From the NCBI GenBank assembly GCA_013289685.1, contig JABCZL010000007.1, positions 124,001 to 188,000 of the forward strand: DNA of 64,000 nt. The letters run 5' to 3'. Both the position numbers and the translations under genes were made by a program. The notes under the pieces were generated by a model. It was given only the letters and a program-made list of their open reading frames with translations. It made no database searches and was not told the origin of the DNA. Numbering within the stretch: position 1 is the stretch's first letter; every line of letters begins with the position of its first letter. Source of the stretch: Acidobacteriota bacterium. GTDB taxonomy: Bacteria; Acidobacteriota; Terriglobia; Terriglobales; Acidobacteriaceae. Below, piece after piece: positions 44,882-52,755 of the stretch.

Positions 44882-47800
44882 ATGTTTGTAGGCTTCTTTA
44901 TTAAACGTCCGGTTTTCGCCTCGGTCTGCGCGCTGCTGATTCTTCTGGCGGGCCTGGCGGTGATTCCCACGCTGCCGATTTCGCAGTTTCCCACTCTGGC
45001 TCCGCCGCAGGTGGGCGTCACCAGCTTCTACATTGGAGCCAGCGCGCAGACGGTGGAGAGCGCAGTCACAATTCCGATTGAGCAGCAGATCAACGGCGCG
45101 GAAGGGATGAAATACATCACTTCCACCAGCGGCAACGATGGGACCAGCAGCGTGATTGCCACGTTCGACCTGAATCGCGATCCCGACCTGGCCGCGGTCG
45201 ACATTCAGAACCGGGTGAACACGGCCCAGGGACGGCTTCCGGCTTCCGTGAAGGCGGTCGGCATCACCACGCAGAAGACTTCGCAGAACTTCGTGTTCGG
45301 CGCAGCGGTCGTTTCCGACAACGACAAGTATTCCACGCTGTTCATGAGCAACTACATCGACGTCTACGTGAAGGACTCGCTGAAGCGCATTCCCGGAGTC
45401 GCCGATGTGATCGTTTTCGGCGAGCGGAAATATTCGATGCGGCTGTGGCTGGATCCAGTGCGTATGGCGGGACGCGCACTGACTGCTCCCGACGTGGTGA
45501 ATGCGCTCTCCGAGCAGAATGTCGAAGTCGCGGCGGGACAAGTGGGCCAGCAACCGTCGATGCTGGGCCAGTCGTATCAGGTCAGCGTGCGCGCGGTGGG
45601 ACGGTTGAGCGAGCCGGCGCAGTTCGACAATATCATCCTGAAAACGAATTCCGACGGAACGCTGGTCCGCCTGAAAGACGTGGGGCATGCCGAGCTGGGC
45701 GCCGAGAATTACGCCACCGATCTGCAATTCGACGGGCACGATGCCATTGGAATCGGAGTAACGCAGCTCTCGACGGCGAACGCGCTCGATGTGGACCGCA
45801 AAGCGATTGCCGAACTGAACCGGCTGCAGGAGAAGTTTCCTCCGGGCTTGCACGTCAAGGTCGCCTTCGACACGACCGACGCGGTGGGCGAGTCGATCCG
45901 CGACGTGGCCTTCACCGTAGGCTCGGCGATCCTGCTGGTCGTCCTGGTGATCTTTATCTTTCTAGGCGACTGGAGGACGACGATGATTCACTTCATCGCC
46001 ACTCCGGTTTCGCTGATCGGCACATTCATCTTCGTGAAGTTGCTGGGCTTCTCCATCAATACGCTCACGCTGTTCGGCATTACGCTCGCCGTCGGCCTGG
46101 TGGTCGACGACGCCATCGTCGTGATTGAAAACATTGAACGCCACATTCAGGAGGGCGAACACGACTCGCACAAAGCGGCGGCCGCCGCTACCGCCGAGAT
46201 TACCAGCGCCGTAATCGCTACTTCGCTGGTGCTGGTTGCCGTGTTTGTGCCGGTGGCGTTCTTCCCCGGGACGACCGGCATCTTGTTTCGCCAGTTCGCG
46301 CTGACCATCGCATTTTCCATTGCCATTTCCGCCTTCAACGCGCTCACGCTGGCTCCAGTGCTGGCGGCGATCTTTCTGAGCGGCGGGCACCACAAAAAAT
46401 GGTGGTGGCTGCAGAAATTTGACGACGGCGTCAATGCCTTCACCCGCGGGTACCGCGCCCTGCTGCATCACGTGCTGAAGTACAAGCTGGCGATGGCGCT
46501 GCTGTTTTTCGCCGGTCTGGGCGCAACTTATTTCGTGTTCACCCGCGTGCCGACGGGGTTCGTGCCGGACGAAGATCAGGGATACTTCATCATCGTCATT
46601 CAGGCGCCGTCGGGCGCGTCGCTGGAGTATACGAAGGCGATTGGAAAGCAGGTTTCGGATCTGCTGGCGGACGTGCCGGAAGCGGAAGGGACCTTCTCCG
46701 TTGCCGGCTTCAGTTTCACCGGTTCGGCCGCGAACCAGGGACTTATTTTCGTTCCGTTGAAGCCGTATTCGCAGCGCAAAGGGGACGCGCACACTGCGTC
46801 GGCGATTCTCAACCGCGTGCGTCCGCGCATGTTTGGAATCTCTGGAGCCATAGTGTTTGCGACGCTGCCTCCACCGATTCAAGGTCTGGGACAATTCGGC
46901 GGATTCCAGTTCGTGGTGCAGGATCAGGCGGCGCACAAACTGGAGGAACTGGCGGGCACGGTCCAGGGACTGCTGCGTGCGGCGGGGGAGCGTAAAGATC
47001 TCACCCGGCTGTTTACATCGTTTACCGCGAACGATCCGCAGTATCTGGTCACGATTGACCGAGAGAAGGCGAAGAGCCTGCACGTGCCGCTGTCGCAAAT
47101 TACGGACACGCTGGGCGTCTACATGGGGTCATCGTATGTGAATGACTTTGATTTCAACAACCGGTCGTACCGGGTGTATGTGCAGGCGGACAAACAATTC
47201 CGGGCGACAGCCGAGAACCTGAAACAGTTTTACGTGCGCTCCGACAGCGGGGCCATGGTGCCGCTGGACAGTCTAATCAGCGTAACGCAGACCACGACGC
47301 CGCAGGTCATCAGCCACTACAACCTGTTCCGCTCGGCGGAAATCGATGGCTCGGCGGCGCCGGGATATAGTTCGGGACAGGCGATTGCGGCGATGGAAAC
47401 GCTGGCTAAAAAAATGCCGCAAGGCTTTTCTTATAGTTGGACGGGGCTCTCGCTGGAAGAATTGGCGGCGGGCGGGACTTCGATCATTCTGTTTGGGCTG
47501 GGCACGCTGGTCGTCTATCTGACGCTTTCGGCGCAGTATGAAAGTTTTGTGCTGCCCTTTATTGTGTTACTGGCGGTGCCGATGGCGCTGCTGGGAGCGC
47601 TGGGTGCTCAATGGTTGCGAGGTTTGCAGGATGATGTGTTCTGCCAGGTCGGGCTGGTGATGCTGGTCGGGCTGTCGAGCAAGAACGCGATTCTGATCGT
47701 AGAGTTTGCGGAACAGCTGCGCCAGCGCGGGGTGCCGCTGGTGGAAGCGGCGATACAGGCGGCGACCATTCGTCTGCGTCCGATCCTGATGACCTCGCTG

Positions 47801-48004
47801 GCATTCATTCTCGGCGTGCTGCCCCTGGTACTGGCGACGGGCGCGGGAGAGAATGGGCGGCATTCGGTGGGGACGACTGTGTTTGGCGGGATGATCATGT
47901 CGACCTTTCTGAATTTGTTTTTTATTCCCGTGTTGTATTTGATTATTGAGGGATGGCGGGAGCACGGGAAGAAGCCGGTGGTTGCACCGGTTCCTGCGAG
48001 CTAG
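44882..48004 (+). CDS. RND multidrug efflux pump, HAE1 (AcrB/MexB-like)
   Basis: The protein has 1040 residues, the usual AcrB length (1049). The N-terminal FFIKRPVFASVCALLILLAG is the first membrane helix. The proton relay is in GLVVDDAIVVIENIERH (D408, D409). Twelve membrane helices and two large periplasmic loops are visible. The C-terminal half contains GLVMLVGLSSKNAILIVEFA and RLRPILMTSLAFILGVLPL. It is a proton-driven trimeric exporter of drugs, dyes or envelope compounds. The upstream lipoprotein adaptor completes the inner part of a tripartite system. No local regulator of the TetR or MarR type is present. Confidence 0.95.
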   Translation: MFVGFFIKRPVFASVCALLILLAGLAVIPTLPISQFPTLAPPQVGVTSFYIGASAQTVESAVTIPIEQQINGAEGMKYITSTSGNDGTSSVIATFDLNRDPDLAAVDIQNRVNTAQGRLPASVKAVGITTQKTSQNFVFGAAVVSDNDKYSTLFMSNYIDVYVKDSLKRIPGVADVIVFGERKYSMRLWLDPVRMAGRALTAPDVVNALSEQNVEVAAGQVGQQPSMLGQSYQVSVRAVGRLSEPAQFDNIILKTNSDGTLVRLKDVGHAELGAENYATDLQFDGHDAIGIGVTQLSTANALDVDRKAIAELNRLQEKFPPGLHVKVAFDTTDAVGESIRDVAFTVGSAILLVVLVIFIFLGDWRTTMIHFIATPVSLIGTFIFVKLLGFSINTLTLFGITLAVGLVVDDAIVVIENIERHIQEGEHDSHKAAAAATAEITSAVIATSLVLVAVFVPVAFFPGTTGILFRQFALTIAFSIAISAFNALTLAPVLAAIFLSGGHHKKWWWLQKFDDGVNAFTRGYRALLHHVLKYKLAMALLFFAGLGATYFVFTRVPTGFVPDEDQGYFIIVIQAPSGASLEYTKAIGKQVSDLLADVPEAEGTFSVAGFSFTGSAANQGLIFVPLKPYSQRKGDAHTASAILNRVRPRMFGISGAIVFATLPPPIQGLGQFGGFQFVVQDQAAHKLEELAGTVQGLLRAAGERKDLTRLFTSFTANDPQYLVTIDREKAKSLHVPLSQITDTLGVYMGSSYVNDFDFNNRSYRVYVQADKQFRATAENLKQFYVRSDSGAMVPLDSLISVTQTTTPQVISHYNLFRSAEIDGSAAPGYSSGQAIAAMETLAKKMPQGFSYSWTGLSLEELAAGGTSIILFGLGTLVVYLTLSAQYESFVLPFIVLLAVPMALLGALGAQWLRGLQDDVFCQVGLVMLVGLSSKNAILIVEFAEQLRQRGVPLVEAAIQAATIRLRPILMTSLAFILGVLPLVLATGAGENGRHSVGTTVFGGMIMSTFLNLFFIPVLYLIIEGWREHGKKPVVAPVPAS

Positions 48005-48026
48005 AGCGAATGCACCTTGACTCTAG

Positions 48027-48824
48027 CTACTGACGTTGAGCGGTGACGGCGTTGCCGTTTGCAACGAAAGACAAGCAGCAAATCCTGCCCTCAGCGTCAG
48101 CAGTGAAGTCAACGTAGCTATTCTCGGCTCCGACGATAATGAACCTCGCGGGGGACTCGGGTGAGAGAGCAAGGCTCGGGTGTCCAGCGGCAGCCAGCGA
48201 AAGCGAGAGGTGATCACCCCGGATGGGATCCCCTTCGATTTGAATCGAAATCTTCGCCGGCGGGTAGTTGGAGATATATTTTCCGACATACGGGTCAAGC
48301 CAGATCGTCGCTCCGCGAGTTACGGCCGCAGCCGGCCTACGAGGGCTACTTGACGCGATCGTCTTCCTTTGAATACCTTCCGGCTCCGTGGGAATTACGT
48401 CGAACTGCAGGCGTGTCTGGGGGCCAATCTGTTGGCTTGGATTGACCGCGATTCCCGGAATACGCAGATTCAAGACATGAATCGAGCTGTAACGAATCGC
48501 GAAGACAGTCATGCAGAACAGAATCAGCGACAGGACCGCGCCGTTAACGATTGCCGACGGGCGAGGGCGGAACGGATCGAGTGTCTCGAATGAAGGAATA
48601 TGATCCGCTGCCGTACTTAGCATAGGAGCGGCGGGTAGCTCAATGCCGATGTGTGGTCGCAACATCCACTGTCTTAAGAGCGAGAAGACACAGTCCAGCA
48701 TTACACCGAGCGCAGGCATTGTTCCCTTTTGCTGATCGAAGATGTAGAGCATCTCATCTCCAAAACGTCGGCGAAAGCTGGAAGGATGCAAACGCACGGC
48801 ACAACGATATAGACGCCTAAGCAT
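48027..48824 (-). CDS. ADOP-N-like single-helix membrane protein, coupled to PadR
   Basis: The protein has 265 residues. The N-terminus LYRCAVRLHPSSFRRRFGDEM is the conserved leader segment found in acidobacterial ADOP permeases and their PadR-linked relatives. After about 85 residues there is one membrane helix (IVNGAVLSLILFCMTVFAI). The remaining 150 residues would be periplasmic and beta-rich; its end includes FIIVGAENSYVDFTADAEG. No permease helices follow, so it is not a transporter. The ATG at 48824 overlaps the TGA of the PadR gene (TGATG), so translation is coupled. It is probably controlled by, or works with, PadR. Function unknown. Confidence 0.7.
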   Translation of the reverse strand: MLRRLYRCAVRLHPSSFRRRFGDEMLYIFDQQKGTMPALGVMLDCVFSLLRQWMLRPHIGIELPAAPMLSTAADHIPSFETLDPFRPRPSAIVNGAVLSLILFCMTVFAIRYSSIHVLNLRIPGIAVNPSQQIGPQTRLQFDVIPTEPEGIQRKTIASSSPRRPAAAVTRGATIWLDPYVGKYISNYPPAKISIQIEGDPIRGDHLSLSLAAAGHPSLALSPESPARFIIVGAENSYVDFTADAEGRICCLSFVANGNAVTAQRQ

Positions 48825-49177
48825 CAGACTCTCCCGGGGTTTGGGAGTCGCAGTCGCATGCGGGCTTCGCGGACAACCTGCGTCAGGCGCGCGGTCTCGG
48901 CCCTGAGGACATCTCGTCCAGCATCAGTGAGCCGGTAATAGCGCCTGCGCGGATCATCATCTCCCCGGCGCGGTCCCAATTCCTGAACCCATCGAACCTG
49001 AACGAGCTTCTGCAGATTGTCGTACAACGTGCCGGGGCCGAGTTTGTAGATGCCCTCCGATTGCCTTGCGACTTCCTGCATGATGCCGTAGCCATGGAGG
49101 TCTTCCCCGGCCAGAGCGAGAAGGACGTGCAAGGCCGCCGAGGACAACGGTAGATATGAATCGAATCGTTCGGCCAT
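48824..49177 (-). CDS. PadR family transcriptional regulator
   Basis: The protein has 117 residues. The winged helix covers SSAALHVLLALAGEDLHGYG and VARQSEGIYKLGPGTLYDNL, then the wing RRYYRLTDAGRDVL and a dimerisation helix. PadR proteins are mostly ligand-responsive repressors. It is translationally coupled to the downstream membrane protein. A GATATATC-centred palindrome stands 11 bases upstream of its ATG, in a good place for autoregulation. Confidence 0.92.
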   Translation of the reverse strand: MAERFDSYLPLSSAALHVLLALAGEDLHGYGIMQEVARQSEGIYKLGPGTLYDNLQKLVQVRWVQELGPRRGDDDPRRRYYRLTDAGRDVLRAETARLTQVVREARMRLRLPNPGRV

Positions 49178-49187
49178 AGTCGGGAAA

Positions 49188-49197
49188 CGATATATCG
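49188..49197. promoter_or_regulatory. Candidate PadR operator
   Basis: The perfect palindrome CGATATATCG stands 11 bases before the PadR start. Its TATATC also fits a -10 element on the minus strand, so bound PadR would cover the promoter. Confidence 0.5.
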
Positions 49198-49326
49198 CAT
49201 TCCGAGCTAGTCGTCAAGTATTCTCTGTCGAAAGGCCCTTTTTCAGTCGAAGGGCGAAACCGGCCCAACTTTAACAGGAATCTGTTTAACCGCTTGAAGC
49301 ACGCTCTTTGTATGAGCGAGCGACCC

Positions 49327-49869
49327 TCAGCGGCTGAAGCCGGCTTCATTTAGGGGCGCTGGGGCACGACTGGAAGTCGTGCCCTTCCCGGTTTCATTGC
49401 GCCCATTCCCGGCTACAGCAGATTCGAGTTTCTTCTTCTTGCGCGCTTCTTTGCGGCGCATTTTGGCCATCCACTCCCGCGAGTACATGGTGCCGCGGCA
49501 TTTGCGGGCGCCGCAGTGACAGGGGGCGGGATCTTCGTCGTCGTAGAGGTTGTAGTCCCAGACCAGTTCTTCGCCGGCGGCGATGTCGCGGATGGCGAAG
49601 AGCCAGACGCGGCCCTTGATCTCGTCGACCTCGCAGTTGGGATCGCAGGAATGATTCAGGTAGGCGCCCAGGCCATGGCCGTCGATCACGGTCTTGCCGT
49701 CATCGAGTCCATATAAATAAGTGCGGGAGATGCCATCGTAACGGCGGTCGGCCTCTTCGAGGGTGATGCGCTCCCCGGCATACTCGACCACGCGCGCGCC
49801 CTTACGGATGGGCTTCGAAGTGTACACACCGACGGAATGGATGGGTGAAGGGCGAACGACTAAAGACAT
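49327..49869 (-). CDS. SET-domain protein (putative lysine methyltransferase)
   Basis: The protein has 180 residues. The SET domain starts at VRPSPIHSVGVYTSKPIRKG. It contains YLNHSCDPNCEV (the NHS-C-xPN AdoMet/knot motif) and the conserved EELVWDYN (catalytic Tyr region). A post-SET zinc cluster follows (CHCGARKCRGTMY). The C-terminal tail is very basic (RRKEARKKKKLE). SET proteins methylate Lys residues; bacterial targets are mostly unknown. The basic tail could bind nucleic acid or a ribosomal target. The gene is monocistronic, with more than 100 bases on both sides. Confidence 0.9.
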   Translation of the reverse strand: MSLVVRPSPIHSVGVYTSKPIRKGARVVEYAGERITLEEADRRYDGISRTYLYGLDDGKTVIDGHGLGAYLNHSCDPNCEVDEIKGRVWLFAIRDIAAGEELVWDYNLYDDEDPAPCHCGARKCRGTMYSREWMAKMRRKEARKKKKLESAVAGNGRNETGKGTTSSRAPAPLNEAGFSR

Positions 49870-50000
49870 GAACTAATTTCGCATAGCGGGGCGGGTTTGG
49901 GGAATGTGAAAAATCGCGGGAGCGTGGCGGAGAGCCTTGCAGTGGGGCCGCCGGGCTTCGCCCCTTCGGCTCGCTGCGCTCGCTCAGGGCAGGCTCCGGC

Positions 50001-50028
50001 GGGACAGCCGAGGCGGCTGTCGCTACAT
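50001..50028. repeat. Dispersed repeat E at the glycosyltransferase 3' end
   Basis: ACAGCC/GGCTGT hairpin followed by CGCTACAT. The CTACAT part supplies, on the minus strand, the last codon (ATG) and the TAG stop of the glycosyltransferase gene. Similar in layout to the element inside hyuA at 37473. Confidence 0.55.
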
Positions 50029-51072
50029 GTGCGCATAGCCCGCGATCAGTGCGTCTAGTTTTTCCAGCAAGGCGCGGTTGCCTTGGCGCGGATATTTCGC
50101 CAGGGCTTCGCGATAGTGGGGCAGGTTGTAGAGGAAGGCTTCGACGCGTTCTTTGTTCAATTCCTCCCAGTAAGAACCGTAGCCGGATTTTTCCAGCCAG
50201 TAGGCATTGAAGATCTGCTCGAACTGGTGGCTCACGGGCACGGCCAGGTAGGGCTTGCCCAGATGAAGGGCCTCGGTGACCAGGGAGAATCCGGAATTGG
50301 CGACGATGGCGCGGGCGCTGGTCAGGTCGGCGAAGAAGCCGTCGAGAGAGGGCTTCTTGTAAAGGATGTTGCCTTCGTCATTTGTCTCCTCGCGGCCGAA
50401 GCCGTAGGCGATGAAGCGGCAACGGACCGTGCCTAACAGCTTCGCCAGCGCCGGCGCGGGCGAGGTCACGTAGACCAGGATATGGTCGCCCTCGGTGGGA
50501 ACGGCATCGAGGATTTCCTGGCGCAGCAGCGGAGGAAACAGGAACGTGTTGGGTTTGCGGATGGGCGCGCTGAAAAAAGAAATCACCAGGTAGGCATTGG
50601 CGCGCGGAGTCATCAGGCGGGTGACGAGTTTGGCGGCCGCGGCGTCGCGACGGTATTGCTTCGGATAGGAAACTTCGGCGTTGGTGAGGCAATGCTGGTT
50701 ATCGATGGAAATGACGGGCAGGCGCTTCTTGTGCCCGATGTGACAGGTGAGCGGCTCGAAATCAGTGATGATCAGATCGGTGTGCCACTCGTCGACGAGG
50801 TGTTTCAGGTGGGAGAGGCTTTTCGCGGCTTGCGGGACGGTGATCAGATTCTTCGCGATGGTGCGCTTGTAGCGGACGCGATTGTTGAGGTAGGCGAAGC
50901 GGAAGCCGTAGATCTCGGTGACGTCGAACTGGGTCTTCAGATTTTGCAGGCCGCGGTCAAAGGAGGCTACGTGCACGCTGTGTCCCTGGGCTATGAGGTG
51001 AGAGAGAACTTCTTTGGCGCGGGTGGAGTGGCCTGCGCCTTCGCCGTTCACGCCGTAGAGAATGTTGGCCAT
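50023..51072 (-). CDS. MJ1255/VC2487-type glycosyltransferase
   Basis: The protein has 349 residues. It has a GT-B fold layout. The N-terminal NILYGVNGEGAGHSTRAKEV is a Gly-rich nucleotide-sugar-enzyme start. A middle region TDFEPLTCHIGHKKRLPVIS follows. The C-terminal donor-binding part contains ARAIVANSGFSLVTEALHLG and YLAVPVSHQFEQIFNA. The combination matches the MJ1255/VC2487 family of predicted glycosyltransferases. Sugar and acceptor are unknown. It probably acts at the cytoplasmic face of the membrane. It is divergent from the SRAP gene with 56 bases between them. Confidence 0.87.
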   Translation of the reverse strand: MANILYGVNGEGAGHSTRAKEVLSHLIAQGHSVHVASFDRGLQNLKTQFDVTEIYGFRFAYLNNRVRYKRTIAKNLITVPQAAKSLSHLKHLVDEWHTDLIITDFEPLTCHIGHKKRLPVISIDNQHCLTNAEVSYPKQYRRDAAAAKLVTRLMTPRANAYLVISFFSAPIRKPNTFLFPPLLRQEILDAVPTEGDHILVYVTSPAPALAKLLGTVRCRFIAYGFGREETNDEGNILYKKPSLDGFFADLTSARAIVANSGFSLVTEALHLGKPYLAVPVSHQFEQIFNAYWLEKSGYGSYWEELNKERVEAFLYNLPHYREALAKYPRQGNRALLEKLDALIAGYAHM

Positions 51073-51128
51073 GATTTTGCGATGAAGATCGAAGGGCGAG
51101 TATACCGCTGTCTGGCATAATCTTTCTC

Positions 51129-51848
51129 ATGTGCGGGCGCTATCGATTGTCGCGAAGGAAGCAGGTGGTGGAGGAGTATTTCGAGAGCGCCTCGGAGAGC
51201 ATTTCGGAGGGCATTTCAGAGGACGAAGAGTGGAGCCCGCGCTATAACATCGCTCCCACGCAGCCGGTGGCGACGGTTCGGCAGGACGGAGCGAGCCGCG
51301 TGCTTTCGATGATGCGGTGGGGCTTGGTGCCGTCGTGGGCCGACGACATTTCGGTGGGAGCCCGGCACATCAATGGGAGGAGCGAGACTGTTCTGGAGAA
51401 GCCGGCGTTTCGGGATTCATTTCGCGCGCGGCGGTGCTTGATCCCGGCAGACGGATTTTATGAGTGGAAGAAATCGGGCAAGCAGAGGCAGCCGTTTCAC
51501 TTCGGCATGAAGGACGATTCACTGTTCGCTTTTGCGGGAGTTTGGGATCGGTGGAAATCGCCGGCGGGACAAGTGCTGGAATCGTGCTCGATCCTGACTA
51601 CCGCTGCCAACGAGTTGCTGGAGGACGTGCATGACCGCATGCCGGTGATCCTTCCGCGGCGACACTACCAGACTTGGCTGACGGCGCCGGCGACGGAGGC
51701 GGGACGCCTGGCGGACCTGCTGGTGCCGTTCGACGCGAGTCTGATGAGGCGATACGCGGTCAGCGCGCTGGTCAACAAGGCGCAAAATGAGATGCCGGAA
51801 TGCGCGCTGGAAGTGCCGAATCCTGAGATGCAGGCAAAACTCTGGTGA
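51129..51848 (+). CDS. SOS response-associated peptidase (YedK/HMCES, SRAP)
   Basis: The protein has 239 residues. The invariant Cys is at position 2 (MCGRYRL) and becomes the N-terminal residue that crosslinks to abasic sites in single-stranded DNA. Other active-site features are RYNIAPTQPVATV, MRWGLVPSWADD, NGRSETV, ADGFYEWKK (catalytic Glu) and MPVILPRRHYQTWL (His). The family protects abasic sites in ssDNA and can release itself. No LexA box was recognised upstream. It diverges from the glycosyltransferase. Confidence 0.95.
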   Translation: MCGRYRLSRRKQVVEEYFESASESISEGISEDEEWSPRYNIAPTQPVATVRQDGASRVLSMMRWGLVPSWADDISVGARHINGRSETVLEKPAFRDSFRARRCLIPADGFYEWKKSGKQRQPFHFGMKDDSLFAFAGVWDRWKSPAGQVLESCSILTTAANELLEDVHDRMPVILPRRHYQTWLTAPATEAGRLADLLVPFDASLMRRYAVSALVNKAQNEMPECALEVPNPEMQAKLW

Positions 51849-51896
51849 GGATTTTCGGGAGACGCGATCCATTCCGGTTTCTGAGGCTACAAAACA

Positions 51897-51930
51897 AAAC
51901 GCCCGGACTCGGTTTGAGTCCTGAGCGTTT
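51897..51930 (-). terminator. Intrinsic terminator between SRAP and PilZ genes
   Basis: GGACTC/GAGTCC with the outer AAACGC/GCGTTT forms a hairpin with a five-base loop. On the minus strand it is followed by TTGTTTTGT, a good U-tract; on the plus strand the tract is weaker. It probably ends the PilZ transcript and perhaps also the SRAP one. Confidence 0.75.
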
Positions 51931-51941
51931 GCTGATCAGCC

Positions 51942-51987
51942 CTCCCCCAAGTGCTGCTCAAGAACGAGCATACGACTGACGGGGGAG
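51942..51987. ncRNA. Candidate structured RNA element
   Basis: Outer stem CTCCCCC/GGGGGAG encloses a stem-loop TGCTC-AAGAAC-GAGCA. It is next to a CTGATCAG palindrome and the terminator at 51897. It would be at the 3' end of the PilZ transcript. No known riboswitch consensus fits. Confidence 0.3.
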
Positions 51988-52067
51988 AGAGAGAATGGCC
52001 CGTGGGTGCTATGCCTCGGCACGGCCGGGCAGCGGGGATTCCCCGAGCTTTGTGTACTGGGGGAAGC

Positions 52068-52514
52068 CTAGGTCTCGTTGTGCCAGGCCAGGTCGAAGTG
52101 CGTTCCACGGCCTGCGGCGGCCGCATTCTTCCGTGCGACCAGAGAGGGCAGGTTCTTCTGTTTGTCTCTGGCCGAATCGGAATCCGATTGGGGCTGGGCT
52201 TTCGAGAGCGGGGTTTGGAACGAAGTCTCCAACTGAATCGCGATCGCGAACTCGCCAGTGTCTTTTGGTTGTGCTCGAAGCACCTTGCCGCGAGCGCACA
52301 ACAGGATGCCGGGATCGGGTAAGTGGTCCACGCCAACCGACACCTCCACCGCGGAGCCCTCGGGAATCAGGATGGCGCTGGACACAAGAATGCCACCGAG
52401 ACTGATGTTCTCGGAGCGGGTGCGCATCTCCTTGCGCTCGGACATACTGACCAGGACTGGGAGATGCAAAGGGTAGCGAAGCTCGCGTCTTTGTTGCCAC
52501 TGGGGGAAGGTCAT
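52068..52514 (-). CDS. PilZ-domain protein (c-di-GMP binding)
   Basis: The protein has 148 residues from ATG 52514 (MTFPQWQQRRELRY). The PilZ domain has the RxxxR motif in RRELRYPLHLP and an N-x-S-x-x-G box in SENISLGGILV, the two elements that hold c-di-GMP; Asn replaces the usual Asp. Domain strands continue to GEFAIAIQLE at about residue 100. The rest is a polar Gln/Asp/Lys-rich tail without recognised domain. It probably acts as a c-di-GMP effector; no output partner is adjacent. Longer in-frame starts are Pro-rich and unlikely. Confidence 0.85.
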   Translation of the reverse strand: MTFPQWQQRRELRYPLHLPVLVSMSERKEMRTRSENISLGGILVSSAILIPEGSAVEVSVGVDHLPDPGILLCARGKVLRAQPKDTGEFAIAIQLETSFQTPLSKAQPQSDSDSARDKQKNLPSLVARKNAAAAGRGTHFDLAWHNET

Positions 52515-52703
52515 AGGAAAGTCTTTTCGGGATGGGGAGAGCATACGTCGGAGGGGCAGCGCAGCGGCAGGTATCGGAGGTGTACGGGGCAGCAGGAGGA
52601 AGGTCAAGGCTGGGACAGTAATGTGTTACTGAACTTACCTTGCACCAATCGACATCGGTCCCGAGGAGACGGCCATCCAGCGGTGATGCAGAAGAATGAA
52701 GAG

Positions 52704-52734
52704 CCGGTCCACAAGCGCGGACCGGTCTTTTTGT
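52704..52734 (+). terminator. Intrinsic terminator, plus strand, without an assigned gene
   Basis: CCGGTCC/GGACCGG with an eight-base loop, followed by TCTTTTTGTTTG. The nearest plus-strand gene ends 850 bases away beyond another terminator, so this may end a small RNA. Confidence 0.75.
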
Positions 52735-52755
52735 TTGTGACAGATGCTTGTGGAA

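Noticed and set aside
51129..51848. SRAP gene as part of a defence or SOS island
   Set aside because: Neighbours are a glycosyltransferase and a PilZ protein and no LexA box was seen; it is an ordinary housekeeping DNA-protection gene.
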